Origin: Hormiphora californensis
Taxonomy: Eukaryota > Ctenophora > Tentaculata > Cydippida > Pleurobrachiidae
Direction: 5' to 3'
DNA: 64,000 nt
Assembly: GCA_020137815.1 (NCBI GenBank)
Contig: CM035350.1
Span: 9,068,265 to 9,132,264 of the forward strand
This document shows, one piece after another, positions 45,918-59,800 of the stretch (positions are counted from its first letter, which is position 1; each line of letters begins with the position of its first letter). The notes beneath the pieces were generated by a model. The model did not search any database. It had not been told where the DNA came from and saw only the letters and a program-made list of their open reading frames with translations. The position numbers were made by a program, and so were the translations under genes.

Positions 45918-46019
45918 GGTCCCCTTTTTATCTGTATTGTTCTTGTCTCACCCACACGATTCTCTGACAAACACTGTATAATTTTCTAGAGTTAAAATAG
46001 CCATCACCTATCATGTGAC
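45333..46019. other. Intergenic between convergent genes
   Basis: The lectin gene ends at 45332 (+) and the coiled-coil gene at 46020 (-), so the gap holds both 3' ends. AATAAA-like words are not clear. A CT microsatellite spans about 45821-45915. Confidence 0.5.
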
Positions 46020-49000
46020 TCATCGGTTACTTGTTCCATCATCATAAATGCCCAATCGTGCCCTCCATACATCCGCTGCCCGTTCCGCAGCGACCTTGGG
46101 GTCCTTTGTGGGCAGGGACGACTCGGCGGCAGTCGACCAGAAGTTCATGGCCTTGTCCGTTCGTTTCACCTGCTGGCCGTGTCGCTCAAGGAGTGGTTTA
46201 CTGACCTCCCTGAATAATCGGTCTCCACCAACACAGGCTGAAATGAGAGAGGGGGTTAGAAACACATTATAGTTGGACAATAAAATTTAAAGGTCATAGA
46301 ACATTCTTTGTATTGTTTATTTGAGCCTCCTCCTCATTTTTGTCTCATCGAATTGTAATGACCAATTCAACCACACTCACCTATCACGGAGTTCTTGATG
46401 ACCTTCTCGAACTCATTAATGTCCATTCTGGCCATCTTCACCAGCTCCAGGATGATATTGATCTCCTCCTCCCTGAGATCCTCACACTGCTCATCGTCCA
46501 CTGCGGAGTACAGATCCTGGATATGCCTGGACAGCTCCCGACCTGAGTTGTGCTCCTCGATCTGACAGGGGAGGGAGGTTTATAACTGAAATTGTAAGTT
46601 AGGATTTTTTTTCCCGTCAGACCTACTCCCTGGTTGATTTGCTAACCTGTCGTTTGGAGTTAGACCACTTGTCCCAGATTGGTTGAGTGACTGTGAACAC
46701 GGTTCCTTCCTTCGTCTTGTACTCCTCGATCATCTTACTAATCTCTTCAGACATCTGTACCTCCCTTCTCTGCTTCTTCTCCCCCTGGACTTTCTGCACT
46801 TGCTCGAGATTTACCGACCTCTTTGCTTGGAACTTCTCAGCAACGTCCGCAACTAGTTTGTGATGGTCTTGGAGGGTTTTCTTGCAGGAAGCCTCCGAGA
46901 CATATCCATCTACCCAGAGGAGATCTACTAGTCTGGTCTTGATCTTGCTCAGAATCTGGGCTACCTTCACCTTTGTTCCCTCCTTTCCAGCGTGAGAAAC
47001 TTGGAGTTTAGCCAATATTTCACCCATCCTCTTATCAAAGTTCTTCAGGGTATCCGCTGTCTGCTGGTAAATGTTCCTGGCGGCGAGAAATATATTAGTT
47101 AGTGTGAAGGATACGACGAAATAATACAACTGTGGTTTGGACGATAGTTATCTTCCTGATATCTCTGATACTTACTTTCTGAGCTCGTTGATACAGTCAT
47201 CCTTGGTAATGACCATTTGTTTCCCCTCCTCCTCCAGTAATCTAGCATGTTTCTCCTCTAGCTGATCCTTTGTTTTCTGCTGTTTCTTATTCAGGGCCTT
47301 TCCAGGAGTAGCGTTGATGGCAACCCTCCTCTCCTCCGCAAACTTCTCTTCGTATTTCTTTAGCTGTGCAATGTCCTGTAACCATAGCATCTCAACTCTG
47401 AAATAAGGATTCATCTTTTAGCGATCACGCTTTCGTCACGAAGTAACAACACTGCCGGGCGTGTTTAACAACTTATCAAAAATCTGAAATCATCTTGTCA
47501 AAAATAGGAACATGTGTTAAACTAACCGTTTGACTGCTCGGATTCTGCTCATGAAAAGCATGTTTATGACGGAGAGAGCCTGGTGTTGGTGGACGGACAT
47601 CATATGTTCCCGGTCCTGTTCCGTCAGTCCACTCTGTGTCTGTAGCACCTCTGCCACGGCATCCTCCTGTTCACCCAGCAGCTCCTCCTGGTCAGCGCTC
47701 TGCTTGTGCATCTCACTGTCCAGCTTATCCTTCATAGACTGACCCCGACTCAAATAGGCGTTAATCTCTTCACGAATCTCATTCAAACCGTCCTCTGAAG
47801 TAAAAGGTGTTAGAAGGATTATGAGAAATACTATAGAAATGAAGGGTCATGTCGTAACTTACGTCGCTTCGTTTCGATGTCCTTGAAGCACTCCCGGAAT
47901 TTCTGATCAATAGCAGCTACATCGACACCCTTCTCCTGTTTTATCAAGTCCATCATCTCTGTCATGATTGCCTTGTACTCTCGCTGTTTGCCCTCTGTCC
48001 TTGCCAGCACTATCTCACTGAAATACTCTCCCTCCTTGGCATCCATCCTGTTTGAAGCCAACATTCGGTCCAAACGAACACTCTTTTGGAGCTCGTGGAT
48101 AGTCTGAATGTATCTGCTAGGCTCAATAAGACCATCAACTGCAGCCTGGTAGGACTGGTTGGAAGTGGAGGCGATATCCGTGCTACGCTTCCAACTCTTG
48201 ATCTTCTTCATTTCCTGAACTCGATCTCGGGCACACTTCTCAAGGATATCCTGAACCTGTTGGTTGTACTCCTCATCGAACTTTTTATCCGCTCCATTGA
48301 CCCTGTCCTCGACTGTCTTCTGGGCTTTAGAGATGACTGATCCGCTGACTTTCAGGGCCTTTAGGTCATTTGCTAACTTCTTGAACCTTTCCAAGACCAT
48401 CACGACTTCTTCTCTGTTCTAAAAGGATACACGATTTGAAATACCAAGTACATACTTTGGTATGGCTTTACTTGTTGGGTCTAAAGTTTCTAAAACTGTG
48501 ACCGAGTGTTACAGCTTACGACAACATACCCATTCTCGAGTTGCAAAATGTTCAATGGCAGATTTCTTGATAATATCGTATCGGCCGCTCTTCGATTTCG
48601 ATATGGATATGTATTCGGCGTTGATTATTTCACAAGTCATAGTCAGGTTTGAAATTAGTTTTTCCTCCATGAACTCTATCTGAAAAAAGGCAAATGTAAA
48701 TTGGATGAAATCAAACGTGGTGAAAAAGGGATTATCATAACTCCATTCTACGTTATCATATGTCTTTCGGTAACTGTAGCTAGAGATCACTTTACCTCTT
48801 CAGCCTTGAGTGTAGTATTGCTGTCCAGTTCCTTGGTGAGGGCCTCTCTAATCTTGATCATGTGTACTTCGAAGTCCATGGCAGCGTCATACCGGAGCTT
48901 CTCCACATCCATACACTGCATAGAATCACCTCCCGTTTGTGCTTCAAACACCTGGTGATAGAGACACGGTGTTGGTTGAAAATCCAACGAATCTTTGAAT

Positions 49001-50129
49001 TAAAATGACCCTCTAAGACACCATTATTTTGATATGTTTTTCAATGCACAATCCTTACCTTGATAGCAGTTTGTAGTTTGGAGTTCCATTCATTTTCAAC
49101 TTCCTTCAGCTGAGTGGTATAATTCTTGGAGATAGCATTCCTTTGTGGTTCATCAATGATCTTCTGCTGTACCAGACTGTCCAGATAGATGTTGATGAGA
49201 TTCAGAAAGATGTTCCTGTACTGAACTTGTAGCTCTGTCTCCCAGTGAATCACTGTCTGGAAGTCTTGCGAGGAGACCGCCAGTTGCATTTGAGCCCTAT
49301 TGAGAAGGATACAATTAGTCAATATACCATGGAATAGAAACGGATTACTTGTACTTTGGTTGCTGTATATTGCTTACTCGACAAGTTTATCATAATTTGA
49401 CAAATGTAACCAAATTGTAACCAATTCGGCAACTCAAACACACTCTTATATAGCACCCACTTACAAGCTGTCCTGTGAGAGAGCATCAATTAGACCATCT
49501 TGTACCGTAGGATCGTCAGTTCCAAGGTCTACAGTTGATTTACGGCGGACCCAGGAGAGTGGTCGGAGACCTTCAGCTGTGCCCACTTGACTCGTTGCTG
49601 GTAATTGATCCTGAGTAACAATAGTAACATTAGAAACCCGTTAAAAATTTCTCACGTATTTGCAGTTTTCTAGGGTTTTAATCAAGTAGAACATTGACAA
49701 TGAAACGTACAGGAGGGATAATTTCAGAGTAGGTATCATCGTCAGGTTTCATTTCGTCCTCATTTGGTTCCCGCTGCAACCCAGACTCTGCAAGCCGTGT
49801 TGCGTCCGCCTAAAACATGTGGTTATATATTCAACAACAGCAGATACGACAACTTTTGAAGTAAAGATCAACAATTTTGGGGGAGTAGAGATACTAACAC
49901 GAACTTAGAGAAATTATCGAGAATGAACAAGTGACAGAATGTTTGCAGCAATTAAATTCACCTTGGTGTACATGGCAGGGAATTTCTTTCTCAGCATACC
50001 CAGGATCATGACCCCAAGGAAGAATCCAAAGAGGACCCCAAAGATGACGGCACAAGCCAGCCACAGGTCATTAAACTGATCTCCATCCTGCTCAATGTAG
50101 AGCTCCTCAGTTACCGGTACACCGCTCAT
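46020..50129 (-). CDS. Single-pass membrane coiled-coil protein, possibly EVC-like
   Basis: Twelve exons: 50129-49962, 49809-49711, 49610-49465, 49296-49059, 48951-48796, 48679-48530, 48418-47863, 47794-47527, 47397-47176, 47076-46647, 46561-46381 and 46237-46020. Phases chain and the total is 2832 nt, giving 943 residues. A short acidic N-terminus precedes one membrane helix at about 23-47 (LWLACAVIFGVLFGFFLGVM), which is followed by KK-rich sequence and then about 850 residues rich in Glu, Lys and Gln with long helical, coiled-coil character. There is no signal peptide, so the N-terminus may be extracellular and the coiled coil cytoplasmic. Length and layout resemble Ellis-van Creveld (EVC/limbin) ciliary proteins, but I cannot show sequence homology by eye. 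Other membrane-anchored coiled-coil proteins are equally possible. Confidence 0.85.
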
Positions 50130-50850
50130 GGCGTGCTGCGTTTATCAAGGGACGACAACACCACCAGGCTTGGTGTAATTTCAGTAATGTGTGCGTGTAG
50201 TGTACGTATATGTGTCAACAAGCTTTGAGGAGGAGGAGCGAGAAAGCTAGCTATGGACGAAAAGAGACTGCTTACTGCCCATGGCAACTGTAGCTCACTA
50301 GCAAGCAGCGATGCACATGTGATGGTCACGTGCTCCCATCGTTGCATGGACACACTCTGCACGTAGAGCTGCACGATCCCCCTCGACACTAGTGTAGATA
50401 ATTGCAGTGAGTTGGCTAGCCAAGTGTGTTATACAATATATAATACTGGCTCTGAAACTGTGATAACATGACAACTATAGCACGTGTGTCATGGGGTGGG
50501 ACAACAGGTCTATGATATATTGACAGGTCAAATAAACACGGTCACAGTTTCACAAGATCTCTGAAATAATATATGTACATGTACACAATTGTGTAATTCA
50601 CATTTCACATGCAAGGCCCTCGGATTGTGAATTGTACTAGCTGCAATGTTGCAGCATAGCCCCTAAAGATTCCCAGTTGAGCTCTACCATTTTAGGGTGC
50701 CTTCCTTCTGAATTCTGTTCAGTCCATCGCTCCTGAAGTCTTTTTAACCCCCTACTCGCAAACTCTCAAATCCAGTTAACAACTTTTTACAACAAATGGC
50801 GGGTCACGTTTTAGTATCATTGCACATCACACAAACGATCTGAGCTGTGC
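50130..50850. other. Intergenic between two minus-strand genes
   Basis: It separates the protease gene's stop (50851) from the coiled-coil gene's start (50129). It should contain the 3' UTR of one and the promoter of the other. No repeats stand out. Confidence 0.45.
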
Positions 50851-53800
50851 TCAATTAGTTACAATTTTGTCCATTATCCAGTCGTAGTAGGCCGCCACAT
50901 TAGTGTAGACCCCGTAGTAATTAGGCAGCCCACACTTGAAGCCCCAACTGACAATGCCACCCTGTACAAAAGTCCCATTGTGACCCAGGTATATGAGGGG
51001 ACCCCCGCTATCCCCCTGGCAGGCATCCACCTCACCCCTCTGGAATCCTGCACAGAACATGCCCGTTGTGATGGAACCACCGTAGCTCTTCATACTGTTA
51101 CACACGTCCCGGTGGACGTAGGGAACTACGATTTCCTTCAGTGTTGCTGAACTGTGGGATGAGTTCACTTTGCCCCACCCCATGACAATTAGTTCCCTGT
51201 TATTCACCAGGTTTATCACCCCATTCTCAGGTAAACACGCCCTATTAACCCGCTCAGTGAAAAGCAGTGATTGGTTCAACTTTATCAGCCCAAGATCATT
51301 GTCGATGTGATCGCTGCGGTGTTTAAAATTAGGATGAATCAGGACCTGGAAGGCAGTCCGTATCTGCACATGTCTTCTATCAATGTTGTATCGATCGTGG
51401 AGGCCTGCATAAATTGAAATCACCTCATTAGCTCTCTTGGGTCTACACGGATCTCTACCCTCTCCGCCACAATTCTCTGTCTTGGACAAACAATGAGCAG
51501 CGGTCATTATCCAATCCTTGTTGACAATTGATCCCCCACAATTCTTCCCCTCCTTCATCTCAATCATGACAGTCCAGGGGTGGTCCCCGGGTTCTGTTTC
51601 CTCTCCACCAAATACCCGCGGGTTTCCCTCCTTCTCTCCCTCCCCCTCCAGCTGTGTGTCATTAAAAGTTGGCTCCGTGAAGTATTCGTACTTCCGATAA
51701 CCGCACTGAGAGTTTGCAAAGTTTACCACGTGCTCCCTTCGTTCACATTTAGGTGGGTCGTGGGAGTACTCCCCCGAGCTCAGACAGCTTAGCTCACTCT
51801 GACCAATAATGGAATACCCTTCGTTGCAGATAACCTACAGGTGGGAGAATTTTGTGACTTAATAGTTCTAATTAGTTCTAACTAGTTATTTTACTGCTTG
51901 GTAGCTCTCTTCTAGAGAAAGCACTGTACTTACCGATGGATGTCTAAACCCGAAATCTCGAGTTCGCTGCGAGTGATTTTAGCACTAGAGTCCGCACTCC
52001 GCACACCACCACTTACCGATAGTGTATGCTGCTCAATGGGTGACCCGTTCACCTGGGCGTTTCTAATCTTTAGCTCCGGGCACTCTACCGCATCCTGATC
52101 TATCTTCTGGCAGATGGGAAGGCGATCTGAGAACCTGTCATCCGCTATGCAGGTGAGGTTTTTAGTGCCAACCAGCGCATACCCCTCGTCACACTCAACG
52201 TAGAACTTATTTCCATTCTCAAGGACCTGCAGAATGTTTAACACCACATGATACATTATCTCTGACTATAATTTACATTTATATCACCCAGTGGTTGTCA
52301 CGAGAAAAGACACTGACGAAAAAAAAACAGATTGAACAGTTCAGCAAAAATGGAAAAATGTAATGATATCGATAGTACGAGGATGTTAACTTTAAACTCA
52401 CAGATGGCCCGTTGATGAATCCATTCTGTATATGAGGGGTGTTGCATTTCTGCACGTTAGGAACACAAGCCACCACTTGCTTGTTTAGCTGGGCCTCGTA
52501 GTAATCTTGTTCGGGGTCATCTATCAGCTGGCATGTTACTGTCACCTTGGTTTCTCCTCGAGTGTGCTTCAAATGGTGTTCCTTGTTACACTCAATCTAC
52601 AGAGGGGGTGGAAAAGTGTTACACTTAATCTATAAAAGAGGGGGGATGTGTCAGCTGCGAATCAACACAGGGTGTAACATGTGTACACGTGCACTTCAGG
52701 ATAGTTTTGGTTCATCTTTGGTTCATCTTTGAAACCGTTTTACCATGGCGTATAAATTATTGTGTTACCGTTGCGAAAGTGTTAATTGAAAGACCGTCAG
52801 TCACGTTTATATCATTATTTGGACTAAACACGTGGGTGTTCTCTGCTACTGGAAAACTACACACTGGGCCCACATAGTGGCAATCTAGCTTGGGTTCCCA
52901 TTGATCGTCCTCCAAACACGTCATTTGAGATGCTGAAAAATGTTAGTTCGAATCAAATGGCCATTCTAGGCAATATATCTAGACTTACATTTTGTGTTGG
53001 TACTTTTATAGACCCGGGTTTTGTCGTATAACAAATGCGTTTTGTCTGCCGGATTGAACGAGTACAGTTTATCGCACACAACCTCCACAACATCACCAGG
53101 GTGAAAATAGTCCCTGTCCTCGTTGACAAAACGGGAGTTATAGATCAGGGGTTTACTGCACACTTCCTTTCTGCACACTGGCCAGATGCTAGGGTTGGTT
53201 TCCCCGGACTCCAGGCACTGTATTATCCGTATATCTGTGTGGTAACCCGCCTGACAGATCACTCGATAGTCGTCCTTTCCTAGTGTGGAGTATCATGGGG
53301 ATAACTTGGGCACATTACGCAATCCCCTGTAGTCACTAGTCAGTGCGCGACCAAGGGGATAATAGATTCTTCTGGGAAGTTCAAAGTTGCGGTGTCGAGT
53401 TCCTATACTTCGTAATATCAGTCCATGATTTTGTTAGTGGTTTTTTAGTGGTCGGCCATTCCTAACACTATCTAGTATCTATTGTACTTACCGGCTTCGA
53501 TGGGGGTGTTAGGAGATATAGTCCCGTGACTTATTACCGGAACAGGACACGTCTTGGGTTTCCTAATACACACAGACTCCTCGGTAAATGTCCCATTTCG
53601 GTTGCAGGTTAGGACACTTGAACCCACCAACCTGTATCCCTCCTCGCAAAACACAGATATCTCCCCACCGACCACTCTTGATCCGGGAAGGGACTGGAGC
53701 ATGTGGGGTCGAGACACCTCGGGACACTGCACCTCAGACCACTCGCATTGCGGGATCTCGGGAGGTTTAAATTGGTTTCCTAAAGAGAGACGACAGTGAG

Positions 53801-56800
53801 AAAGAAACATATAAAAAAGTACAGGAAAGGACAGTGACTTCAGGCATAGGAATCTACGAATCGTCAGTATCTATCGACCGGGCCCCCCTAAAACCCTACC
53901 TGAAATGCACTGTATCTGACTAGGATGACCCCTTTTCAGGACATAGCCGGAGGTACAGGATATCTTGATGGTACCCCCCGGATTCAGAAGTCCGTTTATT
54001 CCCTCCGCTTCTATGTTGTTACCAATGGGTAAAAAGCAATCCCGGAGTGATTCTAGCTGACCTAGGGAGGTTTAGTCACGTTAGAACAAAGAGGAGACCT
54101 GAAGTTATGCAACTGACAAGGTAAGAATTTATTGGCCGAATGCATTTTGTTAGCCCCAGCTCTGATTATGAATGTGTTACTCACTTGATGGTACGCAGGT
54201 TGGAGTTATGATGCTGGACCATCCTCCCTTGCTACAGGTTATCTGGGTGTCCCCATAGATAGTGTACCCGTTATTACAGGTCACCTCCAATACCACCCCA
54301 TCAGCTACTTGGTCCAGTAAAGCGTCAGTAACTCCATTCTCTGAAACGCGGTAACCATGGAAATATAATGGTTACCATGGTAACGATGTAGTGATGCACT
54401 GCACTGCCCACTGTGTGGCATGATACAGCTGTATTTACCTATTTTAGGAACGTCGCATCCCCCAATGGGAACACATTTTGGTAGGGGTCTCCTGTATTTA
54501 AAGTTGTCCTCACACCGTAGGATGCTGGATCCCTCCAACCGGTAATTGTTCACACACTCCACCGACACCGTACTTCCCCTCTGCGGCTCACGTTCTCTAC
54601 AAGAAGGGGTGTTCAATTTGAGTTGCTCACACTGGATTTTAACCGATAACTCTAGAAACTTTTGTAGGAAACAAGTGCAATATTTCTTACAGTGGCTTCA
54701 TGTAGGGCATTGCCACTTTAGAACACCCATACTGGGGTAGTTGACACGGGTGGGCGTAGACATTAAATGGCTCGTAGAAGTCAGGTGGTGTGACACAGAC
54801 TATGGTCATGAAGTCACTGTAGAGCCCCTCCTCACAAATAACATGACGGGATACATTCCTCTCAAATCTACCCGGTCCAATGTCAACATGACCTGAAAAG
54901 TTATATGACCAGGGGGTGGTTTTTATATCTAGGAAATATCTTTGCAACCAGCCTTTCCAGTTTCCCTATGAGATGTATCTTTAAATTGCCCGTTTGGCAT
55001 TTTTACTGACCATTTCGAACATTAGGAACGACACACTGAGTTATGATTCTCTTGCATCTGTTTTGGTAGAGTGAGAAGCCCTGTTCTGCATCCTTCCTTG
55101 TACACTCCAGAGACTGAATACCCGATAGATAGTAGCCTTTATTGCACATCGCACCGATAATCACTCCCTGGAAAATCGGAAATGTTTCACTAATCGTAAC
55201 AAGATTTTTAATATCTTCTCTGGCTGCTAATCTCACTTTCTCTCTCACACATGATACACGCCTAATCGTAATGTAATTATACTCGTCTGATAAGATGGAC
55301 GGCTATCACACGCTACGAGTAACAAACGGTTAAGTGTTTGAGCAAACCTCTTTTATGGGCTGACCAGGATAGTAACCGTCATAGTAACCGTTTTCCAGCA
55401 TGGGAACTTTACACCTGTACTCTCCTGGAACGATTTATTTTAGAGAATGGATGCCTTCTTGCAAGCTCTCACAGTGATACCATACAGTCAAGCACTTGCA
55501 ATGTTACCCTGCAAATCTTACAATTTGCCACCTTGCAATATGAGGGCACTTGACATATCCAAATCTTGCAATCACTCGTGTACTTACGTTCCTTAGAGCA
55601 CACTGGAAGTTGTTCAGAGGGATCAAAATACTGGCCCTCTCTGCACGTCATGGTGGGTATCCCGTTACTTAGGGTGTACCCTGTATTACAACGGAACTCC
55701 AGAGCTACCCCTGGCATTATCCTCTGTCCGGGCACCCACTCGTGCAGGATGTACCCGTTAGGTATCCGCGGTACTGTACACATCGTACTCTGAATATTTA
55801 GAGAGGGATATCATCATGGGATACATATTACATTTCTTACAAGATGTCATTGGAGCTCAAACGCGAGGGTGTATCACGTACCCTATCGAATTCCTTGCAA
55901 AGAGACCTCTGTCCTGTGTAGTAGTCCACCACCCCATCACTAGAACACGCTATCCGTGGACTGCCCTCCAAGGTATGGGTCGGGGGACATGTTACCAATA
56001 ACCGGGTATCTGTTCGCATCGTTCTTATTATCACACCGTTATCGTCCACGGCTCCGATTGAGGAGATATCGCACTCTGACGAGGGGGAAATATTTTGAGG
56101 TGTTGAGGTGGCCACTACTGATCCTCAGATTATACTGTGTGTACAACTGTACAAGAAGACGCAATGCTGGTTCCACGTGCTACTTATAATTACCTATTTG
56201 TTGGCATGTAATTGGTTCATCAGCGATCACAGTGTCCGCATACCCATCGTAACAAGACATTTGGACGGGTCTCCCCGAATATCCCTCCTCACAGACTATC
56301 CTTATCTGTTGGTCGTGTTCCATTAGGATCCCTCCGATACCTTCATTCCAACGAGGCCTGGCAATCGTATGGGCTATCTGCCTCACGAAGCACTCTGATG
56401 AGGAGGGTGTTCATACTAGGTCAATAGATTCTAACTGGGATCCGTAATCTGCAGCCTTATGAGTTAGATATTATGCAGCCAGTTAGTTAACGGTATTTTA
56501 CTTTGGTAACAGTTGAAGTTCGGGAAATCTGGGATTCCACTGGGTAGGCATTCCATTGATACCGTCTCACGGTACCCCTCCAGAGTATAATCCTCTGCAC
56601 AACTACGGGGAATGGGGGGGGTGGCTATTATAGGGGATGATGGGAATATCTGTGGAATAACGTACAACATTATGCTGCATAATATATGTTGAATATAATT
56701 TTGCATTATCCAAAAATATTTTATTATGTTCAAGAATGTCTACCTTATTTCTAGTTTTTGGCCCGAGTAGAAATGTGTAACCGTTGGGTGAAGGATGGTG

Positions 56801-59800
56801 CCATTCTCGTACCGTAATACCACTTTCCGAAAGGGTGGGATTTCACACTGTGTCCTATCTAAATGACATCATAGATTTTATTAGGTTACCTTTGGAAACA
56901 GCAGCTTCCAATCCATTGTTCATATGCCGCAGCTTTATTATATACGGAATTTATAAAAATCAAAGAGTTATTCTGGATTGGAACGCTACTGTTACATAAA
57001 TAGCAATGATATCATACTTTAGTTTATGATTTACTGTTAGAATTTTAACAACACTTACACTGAATACACCGGAGGTAGAGTTCGCATTGTCCGCTAGGGC
57101 AGGGAAGTTCACATATACCGTGATCTAGCTGGCTGTACCCTCGAGAAGTTGATATACTCCCGCTTCTATAGAACTGAAAGATAATACTAGCTCCAAATAT
57201 AGCTTCAAGAATTGAATGATAGCTACTCTAAACAATCGATAAATTTCTAAATATAAGCCAAATATTTACTATTCCTGTGTGCAGGAGAATCATATATAGC
57301 TAGGGTCTTAGCTGCTTAGACCCTAGCTTAGAAAGCATAAACAAGAATTATTGCATTATGTATTCACCAGAGAGCCCAGGCAAAAGAACAAAAAACTCTC
57401 GCACCCTATTGACTCCTCTCAATCCCGATCCCTGGCTCATGCCTACTTTGCTCCCTACGGCGCCGCTTCGTGGCACCTCCGGTCGCGAGATCATACTCCA
57501 CACCCCCTTCCCCTGTTGACTCCCCTCAGTCCTCACCCCAGACCCCTCTTATCCCTATTGACTCCCCTCGGCCCCTATTGAATCAAATCGTCCCCTATTC
57601 ACTCCATCTCACCCTCTATTCACTCCCCTATAACACCATAATGAACACTCCCCTCACCCCTCTCTCAATCTGTGATCTGAAGCAGTTCAGAACCCCACAT
57701 TTTCCCTCATTTTTCACCATTTCCCTCATAACTCGGTCATTTCTCAACCAATTTCAAAATACTAAGGCTCATTAGAAAGGTAATCTCAAGCTCTTTCAAA
57801 TCAGCTATTATCCTCCAAATTTATAAAACCTTTCCACACGCACGTGCACTCCCCAAACCCCACCAAACACCCCTAACAACATGTCAATTTTCCACGTGCA
57901 AGCCCTAAAAACCCCCAAAAAACCAATTGTCTTGCAACCATCTCTGCTTTATAATATAGACTAGAAAGCCCATTGAAGTAGAGCACCCGTTGACCCGAAT
58001 CCCCACACTCTTCTCACCCAGGAGCACCCCTCTCACTCGCTGCACCAACCCGCACGTGCAACCTCCAATACCCTTCCAAGCCACCTCCTTGGCAACCCCC
58101 TCTATTTGCACGTGTGGATACTACACCATCACCACGCCACGCATTTGCAAATTATAATAAGGATAATGCGGTGTTTCCCTGCCACAAATTGATAAAATAT
58201 CGATAAATAAGGTTCAAAACTGGATTTCCTTATGAATTAAAGAGCATATTTTGGCTGATGCGATGTTGGTAACTAGGTAAGTTGCTATGGTAACCAACGC
58301 AGTTGCTATGGTAACCAGGACAGTTGCTATGGCAACCAAGGCAGTTGCTTAGGAGACCCTAGTTGGTTGACCCCAGTTGGTTAACTTTAACCGCATCTCA
58401 ACTCGAGTCACTAGTGTGACAGTAGTTTCATGCTTGGAAGACGTTCTATCACCTCATAGCATGGCTGTAGGGCGCCCAAAGTGATTTCAGGTGATAGTGG
58501 GAAGTGCTATCAGCGAGTAATTGCGCGCCACAATGTGTGTTAATCATTTCCTTGGTTGAATCAACGAAGCGTGAGATGAAAGTTTTATGAAGGAGCAGAC
58601 TTGTTGTTAGGCGTTGTCCGTGACGGACGGACGGACGGACGGACACTTTTAGTTAACTACACAATCTGCTGATTTCTAAACCCTGAATGATCTTTTTAGC
58701 ACGTGCGTGCTAAAAAGATCATCCCGGGTGAATGCCTTCGGCATTCACCCGGGCAGGGAAAAAATGTGTGCAGGATTCCGCAATTAACGTGGGTTAGTGT
58801 CTGACTGTGGTCTGTGGTTCATGACTCTATTATATACGTACATGAGTGCAGGACTCAGCAGTATATCCCGTCCTACAGGATCCTCTTGGATAATAGCTCG
58901 ATTCCACCAGGTGGAACATAGCTATCTGCCACCCTGTCCACTTCAGCACATTCCAGGTAGGCTCGTGTGGGCCTGCCCGGTGCTGCGTACACCTTACACC
59001 CATCCTCCATCATCTGAACTCCCACACAGTCACTCTCCACACACACGCACTCTGAAAATAGGGAATAATAGATGGTGATGTCAGGCATCACGTACTGACC
59101 TTTTCTTGAGCTATGAGAGTGGTCAGGCATCGCTCTGACTGTGCAGATGTGGCTTCAATCACATGTATCAGACGGGACAGTCTATAAAATCAAAAAGAGG
59201 AAGAGATTGTCAGTATACGACAAAGAAAGAAAGCTTACGTTTTAGTACACTGCCCTGTTGGGCAGACTCCGTGAGTGAAGGACGGATAAGTTGCGAACCC
59301 CTCACTAACAAGCCGGTAATCTCCATTCTTTTTATCCGGTGTTATTGCTGAGAGAGGAAGGGAACATTCAGAGAAACTGATCCAGAAATTGTGTAGTGAT
59401 CCTGATTCCTGTCTCAAGTCTCAACCTATGCAGCTCCCAGTGGCCAGTGCAGCTAAGGACCCAGTTACAGTTTGGACGCTGACGCCAGGATCCTAACTGT
59501 AACTAGAGCGTAATGTCCCTCTACCTTACTTACGGACACACATGGGTTGTTTTCTATATGAAAGAGTGCCATCCTTCTGGCACAGTATGTCCTGGAGAAG
59601 ATAGGGAACAAAACCGGCCCTACAGGTCGTTTCGAGGGTCTCCCCCACATACAGCTCTCGTCGGGTCGGTGTTCCATCAAGTATTATGTCAGCAGGTACC
59701 TGACAAACTGGAAATGAAATTTAAAAAACGTAGTTTCTGGGCTTTCCATCCGGTAAAGAATATAATATCAGTTTAAACTACTCAAGTTAAGATTCACATA

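Noticed and set aside
50126-50389. 87-residue minus-strand frame upstream of the coiled-coil gene
   Set aside because: It overlaps the start codon in another frame and has no signal peptide or domain; more likely leader or promoter sequence.
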